From VRUE01 sp963717375 (GTDB taxonomy: Bacteria > Actinomycetota > Thermoleophilia > Solirubrobacterales > 70-9), in contig OY970329.1 of assembly GCA_963717375.1 (NCBI GenBank), forward strand, positions 248,001 through 312,000: a stretch of 64,000 nt of DNA. Reading direction: 5' to 3'. A program made the translations under genes and the position numbers. Positions 48,669 through 57,402 of the stretch are shown one piece after another; position 1 is the stretch's first letter, and each line of letters starts with the position of its first letter. The notes under the pieces were generated by a model that was not told where the DNA came from, did no database searches, and was given only the letters and a program-made list of their open reading frames with translations.

Positions 48669-49609
48669 TTGACGCTCGCCGCCCTGGCGTACAGCTTCGC
48701 CACCTCTTGGCCAAAGTAAGGCCCGTAATTAGTGTCGTCCCCCGGGTATCCGTCGGTGGTGACGCCGTTGAGGACGTTGCCGGCGATGACCCAGCCGCCG
48801 CCCGAGGCGCCGGGGCTGATCTCACAGTGCACTGCCAGGTTCAGCGGCCCAGGCGTAAGCAGCGAGAAAAAGGCGTGTCCCTCGAAGGGCCTCTGCGCGC
48901 AGTGCTGCAGCGTCGCGCCGTTGAAGGGCGGCGCCACCGGATACCCGTAGACGTCGAAGACCTGTTTGGGCGAGAGATCCCAGGCGATGTCATCTGCCCC
49001 CACGGCATCGGCGAGGCGCTGCCCCCGTTCGTTGCGGGAGACGACCGCGGCGCCGACATCGAAGTTCGGGTTCTCCGAGGAGAGCCACTGCGGCGTCGAG
49101 CCGAGCCACTTGGCGACGAAGGTGCCGAAGGGGCGTTCGCCAAAGCGATAGCCGGGGACGAAGACCCACTTCTCTCCCATCCAGTGATTCCCCTCGTGAA
49201 CGCAGTGTCCCGCCGTGATCACCAGGCTGAAGTTGGGGGCGTTGACGGACGTTCCCGAACAGCGGCCGAGTGTCCCGGAGCGCCCGACGACGAAAACCGC
49301 CCCGTTCTGGCTGAAGCCGGGCGCGGTCGGGTCGGGGATCGTTTCAGTCGGGATCGTGCTTTCAGCCGGGGGCAGGCTGCCGGCGGGCTCGTCCGCAAGC
49401 TCGCCTTCGCCCGGCAGGTGGACCGGCAGCGCTTCGGCTTCCCGCATCCGCTCGGGGGTCCAAAAGCGGCGCGCCTGTGTGGAGCCGGCGCCAGGTGAGA
49501 CGGAGACGTGACCTTGCGTCGCCTGCGCCGTCCCAGCTGTCGTCAGCGCGAGCGTGCAGACGATCAGCGCAACGGGCCATCTGCTCAGCAGGCGTTTAGG
49601 CGTTTCCAT
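48665..49609 (-). CDS. Secreted trypsin-like serine protease
   Basis: 314 aa. Signal peptide about 1-30 (AQA-T), a propeptide-like region to about 100, then a chymotrypsin-fold domain: His in VITAGHCVHEGNHW, Asp in NFDVGAAVV and Ser in SPGASGGGWV. It resembles V8/trypsin-like extracellular proteases. It is followed by an exported protein of unknown function with a 4-bp overlap. Confidence 0.9.
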   Translation of the reverse strand: METPKRLLSRWPVALIVCTLALTTAGTAQATQGHVSVSPGAGSTQARRFWTPERMREAEALPVHLPGEGELADEPAGSLPPAESTIPTETIPDPTAPGFSQNGAVFVVGRSGTLGRCSGTSVNAPNFSLVITAGHCVHEGNHWMGEKWVFVPGYRFGERPFGTFVAKWLGSTPQWLSSENPNFDVGAAVVSRNERGQRLADAVGADDIAWDLSPKQVFDVYGYPVAPPFNGATLQHCAQRPFEGHAFFSLLTPGPLNLAVHCEISPGASGGGWVIAGNVLNGVTTDGYPGDDTNYGPYFGQEVAKLYARAASVK

Positions 49610-49638
49610 CGCGTCCCCGAATCTTGACTCGGCCGGCG

Positions 49639-50730
49639 CTATGGAGGCGGAATGTTTTCGCCGCCGAGGCGGCCGAGATCGTTGCTGAGGCCAATGAACA
49701 TCAGCACCGCGACGAGTGCGAAGCCGATCACGGTGGCGCGTTCGATGACCCGCAGCGAGGCTGGCTTCCCGCGCAGCTTCTCGACAAGGGCCCAGAAGAT
49801 ATGTCCCCCGTCGAGCGGCAGGATCGGCAGCAGGTTGATCAAGCCCAACGAGAGGCTGACCAGGGCAAGGAGCAGCAACGAAGGGTAGACCCCAACCTCG
49901 ATCGTCTGGTGGGCGACGTCGCTGACCCCGACGATCCCTGAGATCTGCTTACGCTGTTCGGATTCGAAGATGCGGGAGAAGATCGAGGCGGTTTTGTGGG
50001 TTACCAGCCAGATCGATTCCCAGGCGCGCCCGGCGGCGGTGCCGACCCCGATGTCCTCGGGCTTCGTCGCGTAGGAGAAGCCGACCAGGGCGCGTCCTTG
50101 CGCCTTGTCGAACTTGGGCCGGACGGAGATCGTCTCGACGCTCCCGTCCCGCTCGATCCGAAGCCTTACCGGCGTCGCCGCGAGGCAGCCGTCAACCTGC
50201 TTGCCGACGCATTCGTGCGAAGCGACCTGCTTGCCGAATCGTTCCAGCCGCGCTTCCCGGTCTAGCCCGGCGTAGGTCTTGCCATCGACCGCAATCAGGC
50301 GATCACCGGGGCGGAGCACCTTCGCCGCCGGCGAATCGTCCCGGACTTCGCCGACCGACTGGGTGACCTGCTGCGCGTTGGCGAAATAAACAAAGAAGAG
50401 GATCGCGAAGGCAAGCACGATGTTGACCGCGGGGCCGGCGGCGATGACCACGATCCGCTTCCAGACCGGCTGCCGGTAGTAGGCACGCGGCTCGATTTCC
50501 GGAGGGAGCTCCTCCTCCGGGTTCATGCCGCTGATTTTCACGAAACCGCCAAGCGGGATCGCCGCGATCCCGTACTCGGTCTCCCCCCGTTTGAACGAGA
50601 GGAGCTTGGGGCCGAGGAAGAGGAAGAACTTCTCGACCCTCATCCCGGTCGCCTTGGCGGCGGCGTAGTGCCCACCCTCGTGGAGGATGATCAGCAGGGA
50701 GAAGCCGAGGAAGACAAGCAGCCAGCTCAT
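49639..50730 (-). CDS. rseP: RseP/Rip1-type site-2 metalloprotease
   Basis: 363 aa M50 intramembrane protease. The zinc motif H17-E-G-G-H21 is in the first helix and the third ligand in NLLPILPLDGGH near the C-terminus. A PDZ domain lies between (about 110-210). It cleaves membrane anti-sigma factors or signal peptides within the membrane. Its start overlaps the dxr stop by 4 bp. The RskA-like protein at 36684 is a conceivable substrate. Confidence 0.94.
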   Translation of the reverse strand: MSWLLVFLGFSLLIILHEGGHYAAAKATGMRVEKFFLFLGPKLLSFKRGETEYGIAAIPLGGFVKISGMNPEEELPPEIEPRAYYRQPVWKRIVVIAAGPAVNIVLAFAILFFVYFANAQQVTQSVGEVRDDSPAAKVLRPGDRLIAVDGKTYAGLDREARLERFGKQVASHECVGKQVDGCLAATPVRLRIERDGSVETISVRPKFDKAQGRALVGFSYATKPEDIGVGTAAGRAWESIWLVTHKTASIFSRIFESEQRKQISGIVGVSDVAHQTIEVGVYPSLLLLALVSLSLGLINLLPILPLDGGHIFWALVEKLRGKPASLRVIERATVIGFALVAVLMFIGLSNDLGRLGGENIPPP

Positions 50731-51872
50731 ACCCGTGCCAACCCACCGACCTCCTCTTCGGTGCGGCGCCGGGCCTCGGCGTCGACGGCGAAGAGGTCTT
50801 CAAAGTGGGTGGGCGTGACCGCCGGCATCGCTTCAAGCACCCGCTCGACAACGGCCGGGATCGCGGTGAAGCCGATCTTGCCCTCGAGGAAGGCGGCGAC
50901 CGCGACCTCATCGGCAGCGTTGAGAACACAGGGCGCAGTCCCGCCCGCCTTGCCCGCCTCGATCGCCAGCCGCAGGCAGGCGAAGGTCTCGAGGTCGGGC
51001 TGCTCGAAGCTGAGCTCGCCGACCGTCGCCAAGTCCAGCCTCGGCACCTCAACGTCGGCGCGCTCGGGGTAGTGCAGCGCGTAGGAGATCGGCACCCGCA
51101 TGTCGGGATAGCCGAGGTGGGCGAGGGTCGCGCCGTCGTTGAGGTCGATCAGCGAGTGGACGATCGACTGCGGGTGGACGACGACGGCGATCCGCTCGAA
51201 GGGGACGCCGAAGAGGTGATGCGCCTCGATCGCCTCAAAACCCTTGTTCATCAAGGTCGCCGAATCGACCGTGATCCGCCCGCCCATGCTCCAGGTCGGG
51301 TGCGCCAGCGCGTCCTCGACGCTGACCCCGTCGAGGTCGGTACGACCCCGAAACGGTCCACCGGAAGCGGTTAGCACCAGCCTGTCGACGGTGCCGGGGG
51401 GCTCGGCGCCGATCAGCTGAAACAGGGCCGAGTGCTCGGAGTCGACCGGCAGCAGCCGCGCGCCCGCGGCCTCGGCCAGCGCCATCGTCAGCTCGCCCCC
51501 GATCACGAGGCTCTCCTTGTTGGCCAGGGCTACATCGATCCCCGCCCCGAGAGCGACGATCGTCGGTCCCAGGCCGGCGGCGCCGACGATCCCGTTGAGC
51601 ACCATGTCAGCGCCCGATGAGGCAATCAGCTCGCGAATTCCCGCCTCGCCGGAGAGCACCTGCCCGCCCCAGACACCGCGGGCCTGCCTGGCCGCCCCTT
51701 CATCGAAGAAGGCGACGGTGCGCACCGCGTGCTTCTCAGCCTGCGCAAGCACGCGCTCCCAGCTCGATCCGGCGGCAAGCCCGACCACGTCGAGCTCGTC
51801 CGACGCAGCGGCGATCTCAAGCGCCTGAACGCCAATGGAGCCCGTCGACCCAAGGATCACTACCTCTCTCAT
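50727..51872 (-). CDS. dxr: 1-deoxy-D-xylulose-5-phosphate reductoisomerase Dxr
   Basis: 381 aa from ATG at 51872; a second ATG at 51884 lies inside the -10 box and is unlikely. The NADPH motif GSTGSIGVQALEI, LVIGGELT and the metal/substrate segment LPVDSEHSALFQ are clear. It makes MEP, committing carbon to isoprenoids. A leaderless promoter and palindrome B lie between it and cdsA, so it starts a new transcript with rseP. Confidence 0.96.
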   Translation of the reverse strand: MREVVILGSTGSIGVQALEIAAASDELDVVGLAAGSSWERVLAQAEKHAVRTVAFFDEGAARQARGVWGGQVLSGEAGIRELIASSGADMVLNGIVGAAGLGPTIVALGAGIDVALANKESLVIGGELTMALAEAAGARLLPVDSEHSALFQLIGAEPPGTVDRLVLTASGGPFRGRTDLDGVSVEDALAHPTWSMGGRITVDSATLMNKGFEAIEAHHLFGVPFERIAVVVHPQSIVHSLIDLNDGATLAHLGYPDMRVPISYALHYPERADVEVPRLDLATVGELSFEQPDLETFACLRLAIEAGKAGGTAPCVLNAADEVAVAAFLEGKIGFTAIPAVVERVLEAMPAVTPTHFEDLFAVDAEARRRTEEEVGGLARV

Positions 51873-51879
51873 CACCGAG

Positions 51880-51885
51880 AGCATA
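51880..51885 (-). promoter_or_regulatory. -10 box TATGCT for leaderless dxr-rseP
   Basis: On the minus strand TATGCT lies 7 bp before the dxr ATG at 51872. Palindrome B ends 3 bp upstream of the box. Confidence 0.6.
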
Positions 51886-51888
51886 CGC

Positions 51889-52006
51889 ACGGGGCGATCC
51901 CGGCAGGGGTGGAACGTCTTGTACTTTTTGGGCGCCAGCCATGCGACGCCAGCAAGTCCGTCTACATCCAAAAAGTTAAGTGGAACCCCTGCCGGGATCG
52001 CCCCGT
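51889..52006 (-). repeat. Long-arm intergenic palindrome B (cdsA/dxr)
   Basis: Perfect 22-bp outer arms at 51889-51910 and 51985-52006. The latter touches the cdsA TGA stop. An inner stem ACTTTTTGG (51923-51931)/CCAAAAAGT (51968-51976) encloses a 36-nt loop. The core, read on the minus strand, matches element A (AACTTTTT, then AAAAAGTACAAG, then CGTTC), while the outer arms are unrelated. It may terminate cdsA transcripts and insulate the dxr promoter. Confidence 0.85.
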
Positions 52007-52893
52007 CAATACACCAGTTGAACGGCGAGGTAGTAGCCGACGACGACGGTGAAGAAGACCGCGTCTAGGCGGTCGAGGATGCCGCCGTGGGGGCCGAAGA
52101 GGGTGCCGGTGTCCTTTTTGCCGAGATCGCGCTTCAGCATCGACTCGAAGAGGTCGCCGATCGGCGCCACGGCGGCCACGGCGGCGCCGATGATCAAAGC
52201 GTCGGCTCCAGAGAGCCAGTCCTGGTAAAGACCAGCGAACCAGAAGGCCATCGTGCCGATCAGGAAGCCGCCGATCAGCCCCTCCAGCGTCTTGTTCGGC
52301 GAGAGGCTGGGGGCGATCTTGTGTGAGCCGAACATGCGGCCGGTCGCGTAGGCGCCGGTATCGGTGGCGAAGGTGCCGACGAGGACGTCGACCAGCAACG
52401 CCGCCCCATGGTGGGGCAGGTCGCGCAGCAGCACGGCGTGGACCAGGGGGATCCCGATCCAAATGATTCCGAGCAGGGTGACCCCCATCGACATCGTGAT
52501 CCCGTCGCGATGGTGGCGGTCGGCACCGAAGAAGAAGAGGACCGGGAAAGAGGCCGCGAGGATCAGCAGGACGTTGAAGGCGGTGCCGAAGTGAGCCGCC
52601 AGGATCAGCGCCGCGACGGCGAGGTAGGCAGCACGCTGCACCGGCCGCATCTCCCCCGTCATCTCCAGGTACTCGCGCAGGCAGAGGATGCCGATGCCGA
52701 TCATCGCGATCGTGAAGACCAGGCCGCCCGCGACCGTGATCGCGATCGCGAAGATGCCCCAGGGGATCGCGAAGAGGATGCGCTTGGCGGTCTCGCCCCT
52801 TGCCGCCCCCTTGCTGCGCTTGCGGGGAGGGCGCGGCGCCGGTTTCGGCGCCGGCTCCTCGTTGAAGAGGTCGTCGTCGAAAAGGTCCTGCAT
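52006..52893 (-). CDS. cdsA: Phosphatidate cytidylyltransferase CdsA
   Basis: 295 aa from ATG at 52893. A Pro/Arg/Lys-rich cytoplasmic N-terminus (about 1-38) is followed by about eight helices. The CdsA signature is present near the C-terminus: SMLKRDLGKKDTG followed by GPHGGILDRLD. It makes CDP-diacylglycerol, the precursor used by PgsA. The start overlaps the last base of the uppS stop. Confidence 0.95.
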   Translation of the reverse strand: MQDLFDDDLFNEEPAPKPAPRPPRKRSKGAARGETAKRILFAIPWGIFAIAITVAGGLVFTIAMIGIGILCLREYLEMTGEMRPVQRAAYLAVAALILAAHFGTAFNVLLILAASFPVLFFFGADRHHRDGITMSMGVTLLGIIWIGIPLVHAVLLRDLPHHGAALLVDVLVGTFATDTGAYATGRMFGSHKIAPSLSPNKTLEGLIGGFLIGTMAFWFAGLYQDWLSGADALIIGAAVAAVAPIGDLFESMLKRDLGKKDTGTLFGPHGGILDRLDAVFFTVVVGYYLAVQLVY

Positions 52894-53564
52894 CAGGCCC
52901 TCGCCCCGAAGCGCCGCTGGCGGACCTCGAACTCGCGCAGGCACTCCTCCAGCGCGGCGCGGTCGAAGTCGGGCCAGAGCTCGTCGCGGAAGACCAACTC
53001 CGAGTAGGCGCACTGCCAGAGCAGGTAGTTGGAGACGCGCTGCTCGCCGCTGGTTCGGATCAGGAGGTCGGGATCGTGCATTTCGGGCGCGTAGAGATGG
53101 CTGCGGAACTCCTCCTCGGAGCCCCCCTGAAAGGTTCGTGCCGCATCGACGATCTCCGCCCTGCCGCCGTAGTTGAAGGCGACGAAAAGGCTGATCCGGT
53201 CGTTGGCCGCGGTCTTCTCCTCGGCCCAGGCCATGCGCTCGACCAACTCGGGCGCAACTCCTTCGCGTCGGCCGACGAAGCGCATCCGCACCCCCTCGGC
53301 GTCGAGCTCCGGGGTCTCGGCCTGAATCCGCTCGTCGAACATCGCCATCAGCCCCGCGACCTCCTCGGCCGGCCGCGACCAGTTCTCGGTCGAGAAGGAG
53401 AAGACGGTCAGCTCCTCGATCCCCAGCTCGGCCGCGTCGCGCAGCCGCGCCTTGACCGTATCGGCCCCTGCCCGGTGACCCTCTATGACCGGCAGCCCCT
53501 GGTTCTGGGCCCAACGCCCATTGCCGTCGGTGATGATCGCGACGTAGCGCGCGGAGGCACTCAC
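52893..53564 (-). CDS. uppS: Isoprenyl/undecaprenyl diphosphate synthase
   Basis: 223 aa cis-prenyltransferase. IITDGNGRWAQ provides the catalytic Asp, and FSFSTENWSRP and RTSGEQRVSNYLLWQCAYSEL are the other family blocks. It makes the C55 or similar lipid carrier for wall assembly. Overlaps frr by 4 bp and cdsA by 1 bp. Confidence 0.95.
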   Translation of the reverse strand: MSASARYVAIITDGNGRWAQNQGLPVIEGHRAGADTVKARLRDAAELGIEELTVFSFSTENWSRPAEEVAGLMAMFDERIQAETPELDAEGVRMRFVGRREGVAPELVERMAWAEEKTAANDRISLFVAFNYGGRAEIVDAARTFQGGSEEEFRSHLYAPEMHDPDLLIRTSGEQRVSNYLLWQCAYSELVFRDELWPDFDRAALEECLREFEVRQRRFGARA

Positions 53565-54124
53565 ACCTCCAGGATCTCCTCTTCCTTCCCTTTCAGGAGG
53601 CCGTCGATCTCGGAGATCGCCTCGTCGGTCTGCTTCTGTAGGGCCGCCTCGGCGCGGCGCTCGTCGTCCTCGCCGGCCTCGCCGTCTTTCTTCATCTCGC
53701 GCAGGTCCTGCATCACGTCGCGGCGGATGTTGCGGATCGCGATCCGCCCCTCCTCGGCGACGCCGTGGACGACCTTAACCATCTCGCGACGGCGCTCCTC
53801 GGTCAGCTCCGGCACCTGGAGCCGGATCACGTTGCCGTCGTTGCTCGGCGTCAGGCCGATGTCGGACTCCTGGACCGCTTTCTCGATCGCCCCGATCGAG
53901 GACTTGTCGAAGGGGCTGACGGTGAGCAGGCGCGCGTCGGAGGTGGCGACGTTGGCCAACTGCTTCAGCGGCGTCTGGGCTCCGTAATAGTCGACCACGA
54001 TGCGGTCGAGCAGGTGCGGCGAGGCGCGGCCGGTGCGGACCGTGGCCAGTTCGCCACGGGTCGACTCGACCGACTTGCTCATCCGGCCTTTGGCGTCATC
54101 GAGCAGTTCGTCGATCAGCTCCAC
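53561..54124 (-). CDS. frr: Ribosome recycling factor
   Basis: 187 aa, normal length. Typical blocks VRTGRASPHLLDRIVVDYYG, PFDKSSIGAIEKAVQESDIGL and the basic NVIRLQVPELTEERRREMVKVV are present. Splits post-termination ribosomes with EF-G. Part of the conserved tsf-pyrH-frr-uppS run; 16 bp after pyrH. Confidence 0.97.
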   Translation of the reverse strand: MELIDELLDDAKGRMSKSVESTRGELATVRTGRASPHLLDRIVVDYYGAQTPLKQLANVATSDARLLTVSPFDKSSIGAIEKAVQESDIGLTPSNDGNVIRLQVPELTEERRREMVKVVHGVAEEGRIAIRNIRRDVMQDLREMKKDGEAGEDDERRAEAALQKQTDEAISEIDGLLKGKEEEILEV

Positions 54125-54140
54125 TGGGCTCCCGTCCTCG

Positions 54141-54875
54141 TCATCCGGCGGGCGTGCTGGAGACCAGCGTGCCCACCCTCTCGCCGCTGACGATCCTATC
54201 TATGTTGCCAGCGTCTCCCATGTTGAAGACGTAGATCGGCAGGTCGTTGTCCATGCAGAGCGAGAGCGCGGTCGAGTCCATCACCTTGAGACCCCGCTCG
54301 ATCGCTTCGCGGTGGCTGATCGCGGGGATGAACTCGGCGTCGGGATTGGTCGCCGGATCGGAGTCATAGACCCCTTCGACGCCGTTCTTGGCCATCAGGA
54401 TCGCTTCGGCGTGGATCTCCAGCGCGCGCAGGGCCGCTGCCGTGTCGGTGGTGAAGAACGGGTTGCCGGTGCCGGCGGCGAAGATCACGACGCGGTCCTT
54501 CTCGAGGTGGCGCATGGCGCGGCGGCGGATGTAGGGCTCGGCGACCTCCTTGACGTCGATCGCCGACATCACCCGGGTGTGCTCTCCCGTCCGCTCAAGC
54601 GCGTCCTGGAGCGTCAGCGCGTTCAGCACCGTCGCCATCATCCCCATGTAGTCGCCGGTCGCGCGGTCCATGCCCTCGGCCGCGGCGGCCAGGCCACGGT
54701 AGATGTTGCCGGCGCCGACGACGATCGCCACTTCGACCCCGCGGGCGCGGATCTCGGCGACCTGCTCGGCGATCCGCTTGACCTCGCCGGCGTCGGTGCC
54801 GTACTCGAGGTCGCCCATCAGCGCCTCACCCGAGAGCTTCAGCAGGATGCGTTTGAACTGGGGATCGGGGGCCAT
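54141..54875 (-). CDS. pyrH: Uridylate kinase
   Basis: 244 aa hexameric UMP kinase of the amino-acid-kinase fold. KLSGEALMG, GAGNIYRG, and GTGNPFFTTDTAAALRA are diagnostic. Phosphorylates UMP to UDP for RNA and UDP-sugar synthesis. 13 bp after tsf. Confidence 0.97.
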   Translation of the reverse strand: MAPDPQFKRILLKLSGEALMGDLEYGTDAGEVKRIAEQVAEIRARGVEVAIVVGAGNIYRGLAAAAEGMDRATGDYMGMMATVLNALTLQDALERTGEHTRVMSAIDVKEVAEPYIRRRAMRHLEKDRVVIFAAGTGNPFFTTDTAAALRALEIHAEAILMAKNGVEGVYDSDPATNPDAEFIPAISHREAIERGLKVMDSTALSLCMDNDLPIYVFNMGDAGNIDRIVSGERVGTLVSSTPAG

Positions 54876-54888
54876 CTAGGCCGCGAGC

Positions 54889-55491
54889 CTATTCGCCGAC
54901 GCGGAAGTAAGCGAAGCGGGCGATGCGGATGTTCTCGCCGGTCTTCGCCGCCATCTCCTGGCGCAGCTCCTCGATCGACTTCGACTCGTGCTTCTCGGCG
55001 TTGACGTGTGACTGGTCCAACAGGGCGACTTCCTTGCCCCACTTGACGAGCTGGCCCTCGACGATCTTCTCGACCACGTTGTCGGGCTTGCCTTCTTCGC
55101 GTGCCTTCTCTTCGAAGACGCGCTTCTCAGCCTCGCGCTCGGCCTCGGGGATCTCCTCCATCGTCACGTACTGCGGCGCGGTCGCCGCGACGTGGAGGGC
55201 AACCTCGTAAGCGAAGGCCCTGAAGTCCTCGTTGCGGGCGACGAAATCGGTCTCGCATTGCACTTCGACCATCGCCCCAACCTTGTCGTTGGCGTGGATG
55301 TAGGAGGAGACGACGCCCTCGTTGGTCCCCCGCCCTTCGCGCTTGGCGGCGGAGGCCTGTCCCTTGACCCGGAGGATCTCGACGGCACGATCGGCGTCGC
55401 CGTCGGCCTCGGTCAGGGCGGCCTTGCAATCCATCATCGCGGCCCCGGTCAGATCCCTCAGTGCCTTCACATCAGCAGCGGTAACGCTCAC
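54889..55491 (-). CDS. tsf: Elongation factor Ts
   Basis: 200 aa short form. The N-terminal LRDLTGAAMMDCKAALTEADGD contacts EF-Tu, and QCETDFVARNEDF is the conserved core motif. Exchanges GDP for GTP on EF-Tu. Overlaps the rpsB stop by 4 bp, as usual for this pair. Confidence 0.97.
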   Translation of the reverse strand: MSVTAADVKALRDLTGAAMMDCKAALTEADGDADRAVEILRVKGQASAAKREGRGTNEGVVSSYIHANDKVGAMVEVQCETDFVARNEDFRAFAYEVALHVAATAPQYVTMEEIPEAEREAEKRVFEEKAREEGKPDNVVEKIVEGQLVKWGKEVALLDQSHVNAEKHESKSIEELRQEMAAKTGENIRIARFAYFRVGE

Positions 55492-56588
55492 GACTCCCCT
55501 CCCTCTTTGCCGGCCTCCGGAGCTTTCTCCTCGGCAGCGGGCTCTGCTGGTGCTTTCTCAGTCGCGGCGGGCTCCGCCGGTGCCTGATCGGCAGCTTTGG
55601 GCTGCTCAGGAGCTTTCTCGGCCGCCGCGGGCTCGGGCTTGGCCTCTGGAGCTTTTTGCGCCGACACGGGAGCCGGACGCTGCGAGCTCTGAACCGGCGC
55701 CGCAGGTGGTGCCTGCGCGGGAGCAGCGGGCGCCGCCTGCGCCTGTTCGGCCTGTTTGACAGCCGCCGCTTCAGCCGCGGCTTTTTTGGCCGCCTCCTCC
55801 GCTTCGACCCGAAGTTTCTCTTCCTCCTCGCGCTTCTTGCGCTCTTCTTCCTCGATTTTGCGCCGCTCCATTTCAGCGGCGATGCGCTTCTCCTCCTGGA
55901 CGCGCCAGGCGCCGGCGCCCTCGTCGATCGCGGAGCCGATCGTGCCGATCACGAGCTGGCAGGAGCGGATCGCGTCGTCGTTGCCGGGGATCACGTAGTC
56001 GATCGGAGTCGGGTCGCAGTTGGTGTCGACCAGGGCGATGATCGGGATCCGCAGGCGAGCAGCCTCGCGCACCGCGATCTCCTCGGTTTTGAGGTCGGTG
56101 ACGAAGACCGCGTCGGGGAGGCGATCCATGTCGCGCACGCCGCCGAGGTTGAACTCGAGCTTGGCGAGTTCGGCGAGCATTCCCATCCGCTCCTTGGTCG
56201 GGAGCAGATCCAGCTTGCCCTCCTCCTTCCAACCATTGAGCTCGTGCAGGCGGGCGATCCGTGCCGACATCGTGTTGAAGTTGGTCAGCAGGCCACCGAG
56301 CCAGCGCTGGTTGACGAAGGGCATCTTGCAGCGGCCGGCCCATTCTTCAACCGGGCCGCGGGCCTGCTTCTTGGTGCCGACGAAGAGCACCGTGCCGCCC
56401 CCGCTGGCGAGCTCGCCGGCAAAGCGGCGCGCGTTCTCCAGCAGCGCCTCGGTCTGGACCAGGTCGATGATGTGGATCCCGTCCAGCTCGCCGAAGATGT
56501 AGCGGCGCATGTTCGGGTTCCAGCGACGCGTCTGGTGGCCGAAGTGGACTCCGGCCTCCAGCAGCTCTTTGAGGCCTGCCTCTGGCAT
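55488..56588 (-). CDS. rpsB: 30S ribosomal protein S2 with long C-terminal extension
   Basis: 366 aa from ATG at 56588; AAGGAG lies 9 bp upstream. The S2 domain (GVHFGHQTRRWNPNM to AIRSCQLVIGTIGSAIDEG) ends near residue 230. A charged helix follows (about 240-285: Arg/Glu/Lys-rich, probably coiled coil), then a low-complexity Ala/Pro/Glu/Lys tail of about 80 residues with repeated EKAPE units. The tail is about a third of the protein and absent from textbook S2. Confidence 0.96.
   Translation of the reverse strand: MPEAGLKELLEAGVHFGHQTRRWNPNMRRYIFGELDGIHIIDLVQTEALLENARRFAGELASGGGTVLFVGTKKQARGPVEEWAGRCKMPFVNQRWLGGLLTNFNTMSARIARLHELNGWKEEGKLDLLPTKERMGMLAELAKLEFNLGGVRDMDRLPDAVFVTDLKTEEIAVREAARLRIPIIALVDTNCDPTPIDYVIPGNDDAIRSCQLVIGTIGSAIDEGAGAWRVQEEKRIAAEMERRKIEEEERKKREEEEKLRVEAEEAAKKAAAEAAAVKQAEQAQAAPAAPAQAPPAAPVQSSQRPAPVSAQKAPEAKPEPAAAEKAPEQPKAADQAPAEPAATEKAPAEPAAEEKAPEAGKEGGES
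55512..55655 (-). repeat. Degenerate in-gene repeats coding the S2 tail
   Basis: Imperfect repeats of about 35-45 bp (GGAGCTTTCTC followed by a GCC/GCGGGCTC stretch) encode the Ala-Glu-Lys-Ala-Pro units of the rpsB tail. Slippage between copies could change tail length between strains. Confidence 0.6.
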
Positions 56589-56702
56589 GGGGTAAAGCTC
56601 CTTGTTTTGACGGTGCGTTTCCCGCCGCCCTAGTCGGGATCCGGCGCAATGCCGGTCAGGATCCGGGTCGGTACGTACGGGTGTTGGTTTACGAGCCGAT
56701 CG

Positions 56703-56708
56703 ATTGTA
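56703..56708 (-). promoter_or_regulatory. Likely rpsB operon promoter -10 (TACAAT)
   Basis: TACAAT on the minus strand, in the 136-bp gap between rluD and rpsB, would give a leader of about 105 nt with a Shine-Dalgarno site. No clear -35 was seen. The leader could carry S2 autoregulation, but no known motif was recognised. Confidence 0.5.
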
Positions 56709-56724
56709 GAGAGCTAGACGCCGG

Positions 56725-57402
56725 CTAGGCGGCCCGGGCGGCCCGCAGGGCGGCGGCAAGATCGTCGGGGAGCTCCGAGGTGAAGCTCATCGGCTCCCCG
56801 GACCGCGGATGGGCGAAGGCGAGCCGGTGCGCGTGCAGAAACTGGCGCTCCAGGTCGTACTTGCGCTCCCCTCCATAGGTGGTGTCGCCGGCCAGCGGGT
56901 GGCCGATGGCGGAGAAGTGAGCGCGGATCTGATGGGTGCGACCGGTCTCGAGGCGGGCCTCGAGGTATGTCTCGGCGCTGAGCAGCTCGATCACCTCGAA
57001 ATGAGTGCGTGCCTGGCGCGAGGCGGCGCCGGAGACGGCCATGCGGTGGCGCTGCCGCGAGGCGCGGCCGATCGGAGCGTCGATCGTGCCAGTGCGGGAG
57101 GCGAGCCGGCCGCGCGCCAGCGCCAGATACACGCGTTCGACCTCGCGGCGCTGGACCTGCGCCTGCAGCGCCGCGTGGGCCTCGTCATCGCGGGCAACCA
57201 CGAGCAGACCGCTGGTGCCCTTGTCGAGCCGGTGGACGATGCCCGGCCGCTCGGGATCGGCACCGCCGCCGAGCAGATCGCCGAGCTCGTCGACCAGGGT
57301 CGGGCCGCTGTGCGAAGGGGCTGGATGGACCACCATCCCGGCCGGCTTGTCGACGACGGCCAGCGCCTCGTCGACGTGGACGATGCGCAACTCGTCGCTC
57401 AC
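56725..57402 (-). CDS. rluD: RluD-family pseudouridine synthase, short
   Basis: 225 aa from GTG at 57402, which overlaps the lspA stop as GTGA. The catalytic Asp60 is in HRLDKGTSGLLVVA; RTHQIRAHFSAIGHPLAGD is the other family block. It isomerises uridines in rRNA or tRNA. The N-terminal S4 domain of true RluD is absent, so the target may differ. A longer upstream frame overlaps lspA and is rejected. Confidence 0.88.
   Translation of the reverse strand: MSDELRIVHVDEALAVVDKPAGMVVHPAPSHSGPTLVDELGDLLGGGADPERPGIVHRLDKGTSGLLVVARDDEAHAALQAQVQRREVERVYLALARGRLASRTGTIDAPIGRASRQRHRMAVSGAASRQARTHFEVIELLSAETYLEARLETGRTHQIRAHFSAIGHPLAGDTTYGGERKYDLERQFLHAHRLAFAHPRSGEPMSFTSELPDDLAAALRAARAA

Noticed and set aside
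51889..52006. Palindromes as insertion-sequence ends or MITEs with target duplications
   Set aside because: The outer arms differ completely between copies and no direct target repeats were found, so terminal inverted repeats of one transposon family do not fit. A mobile origin of the core alone is not excluded.
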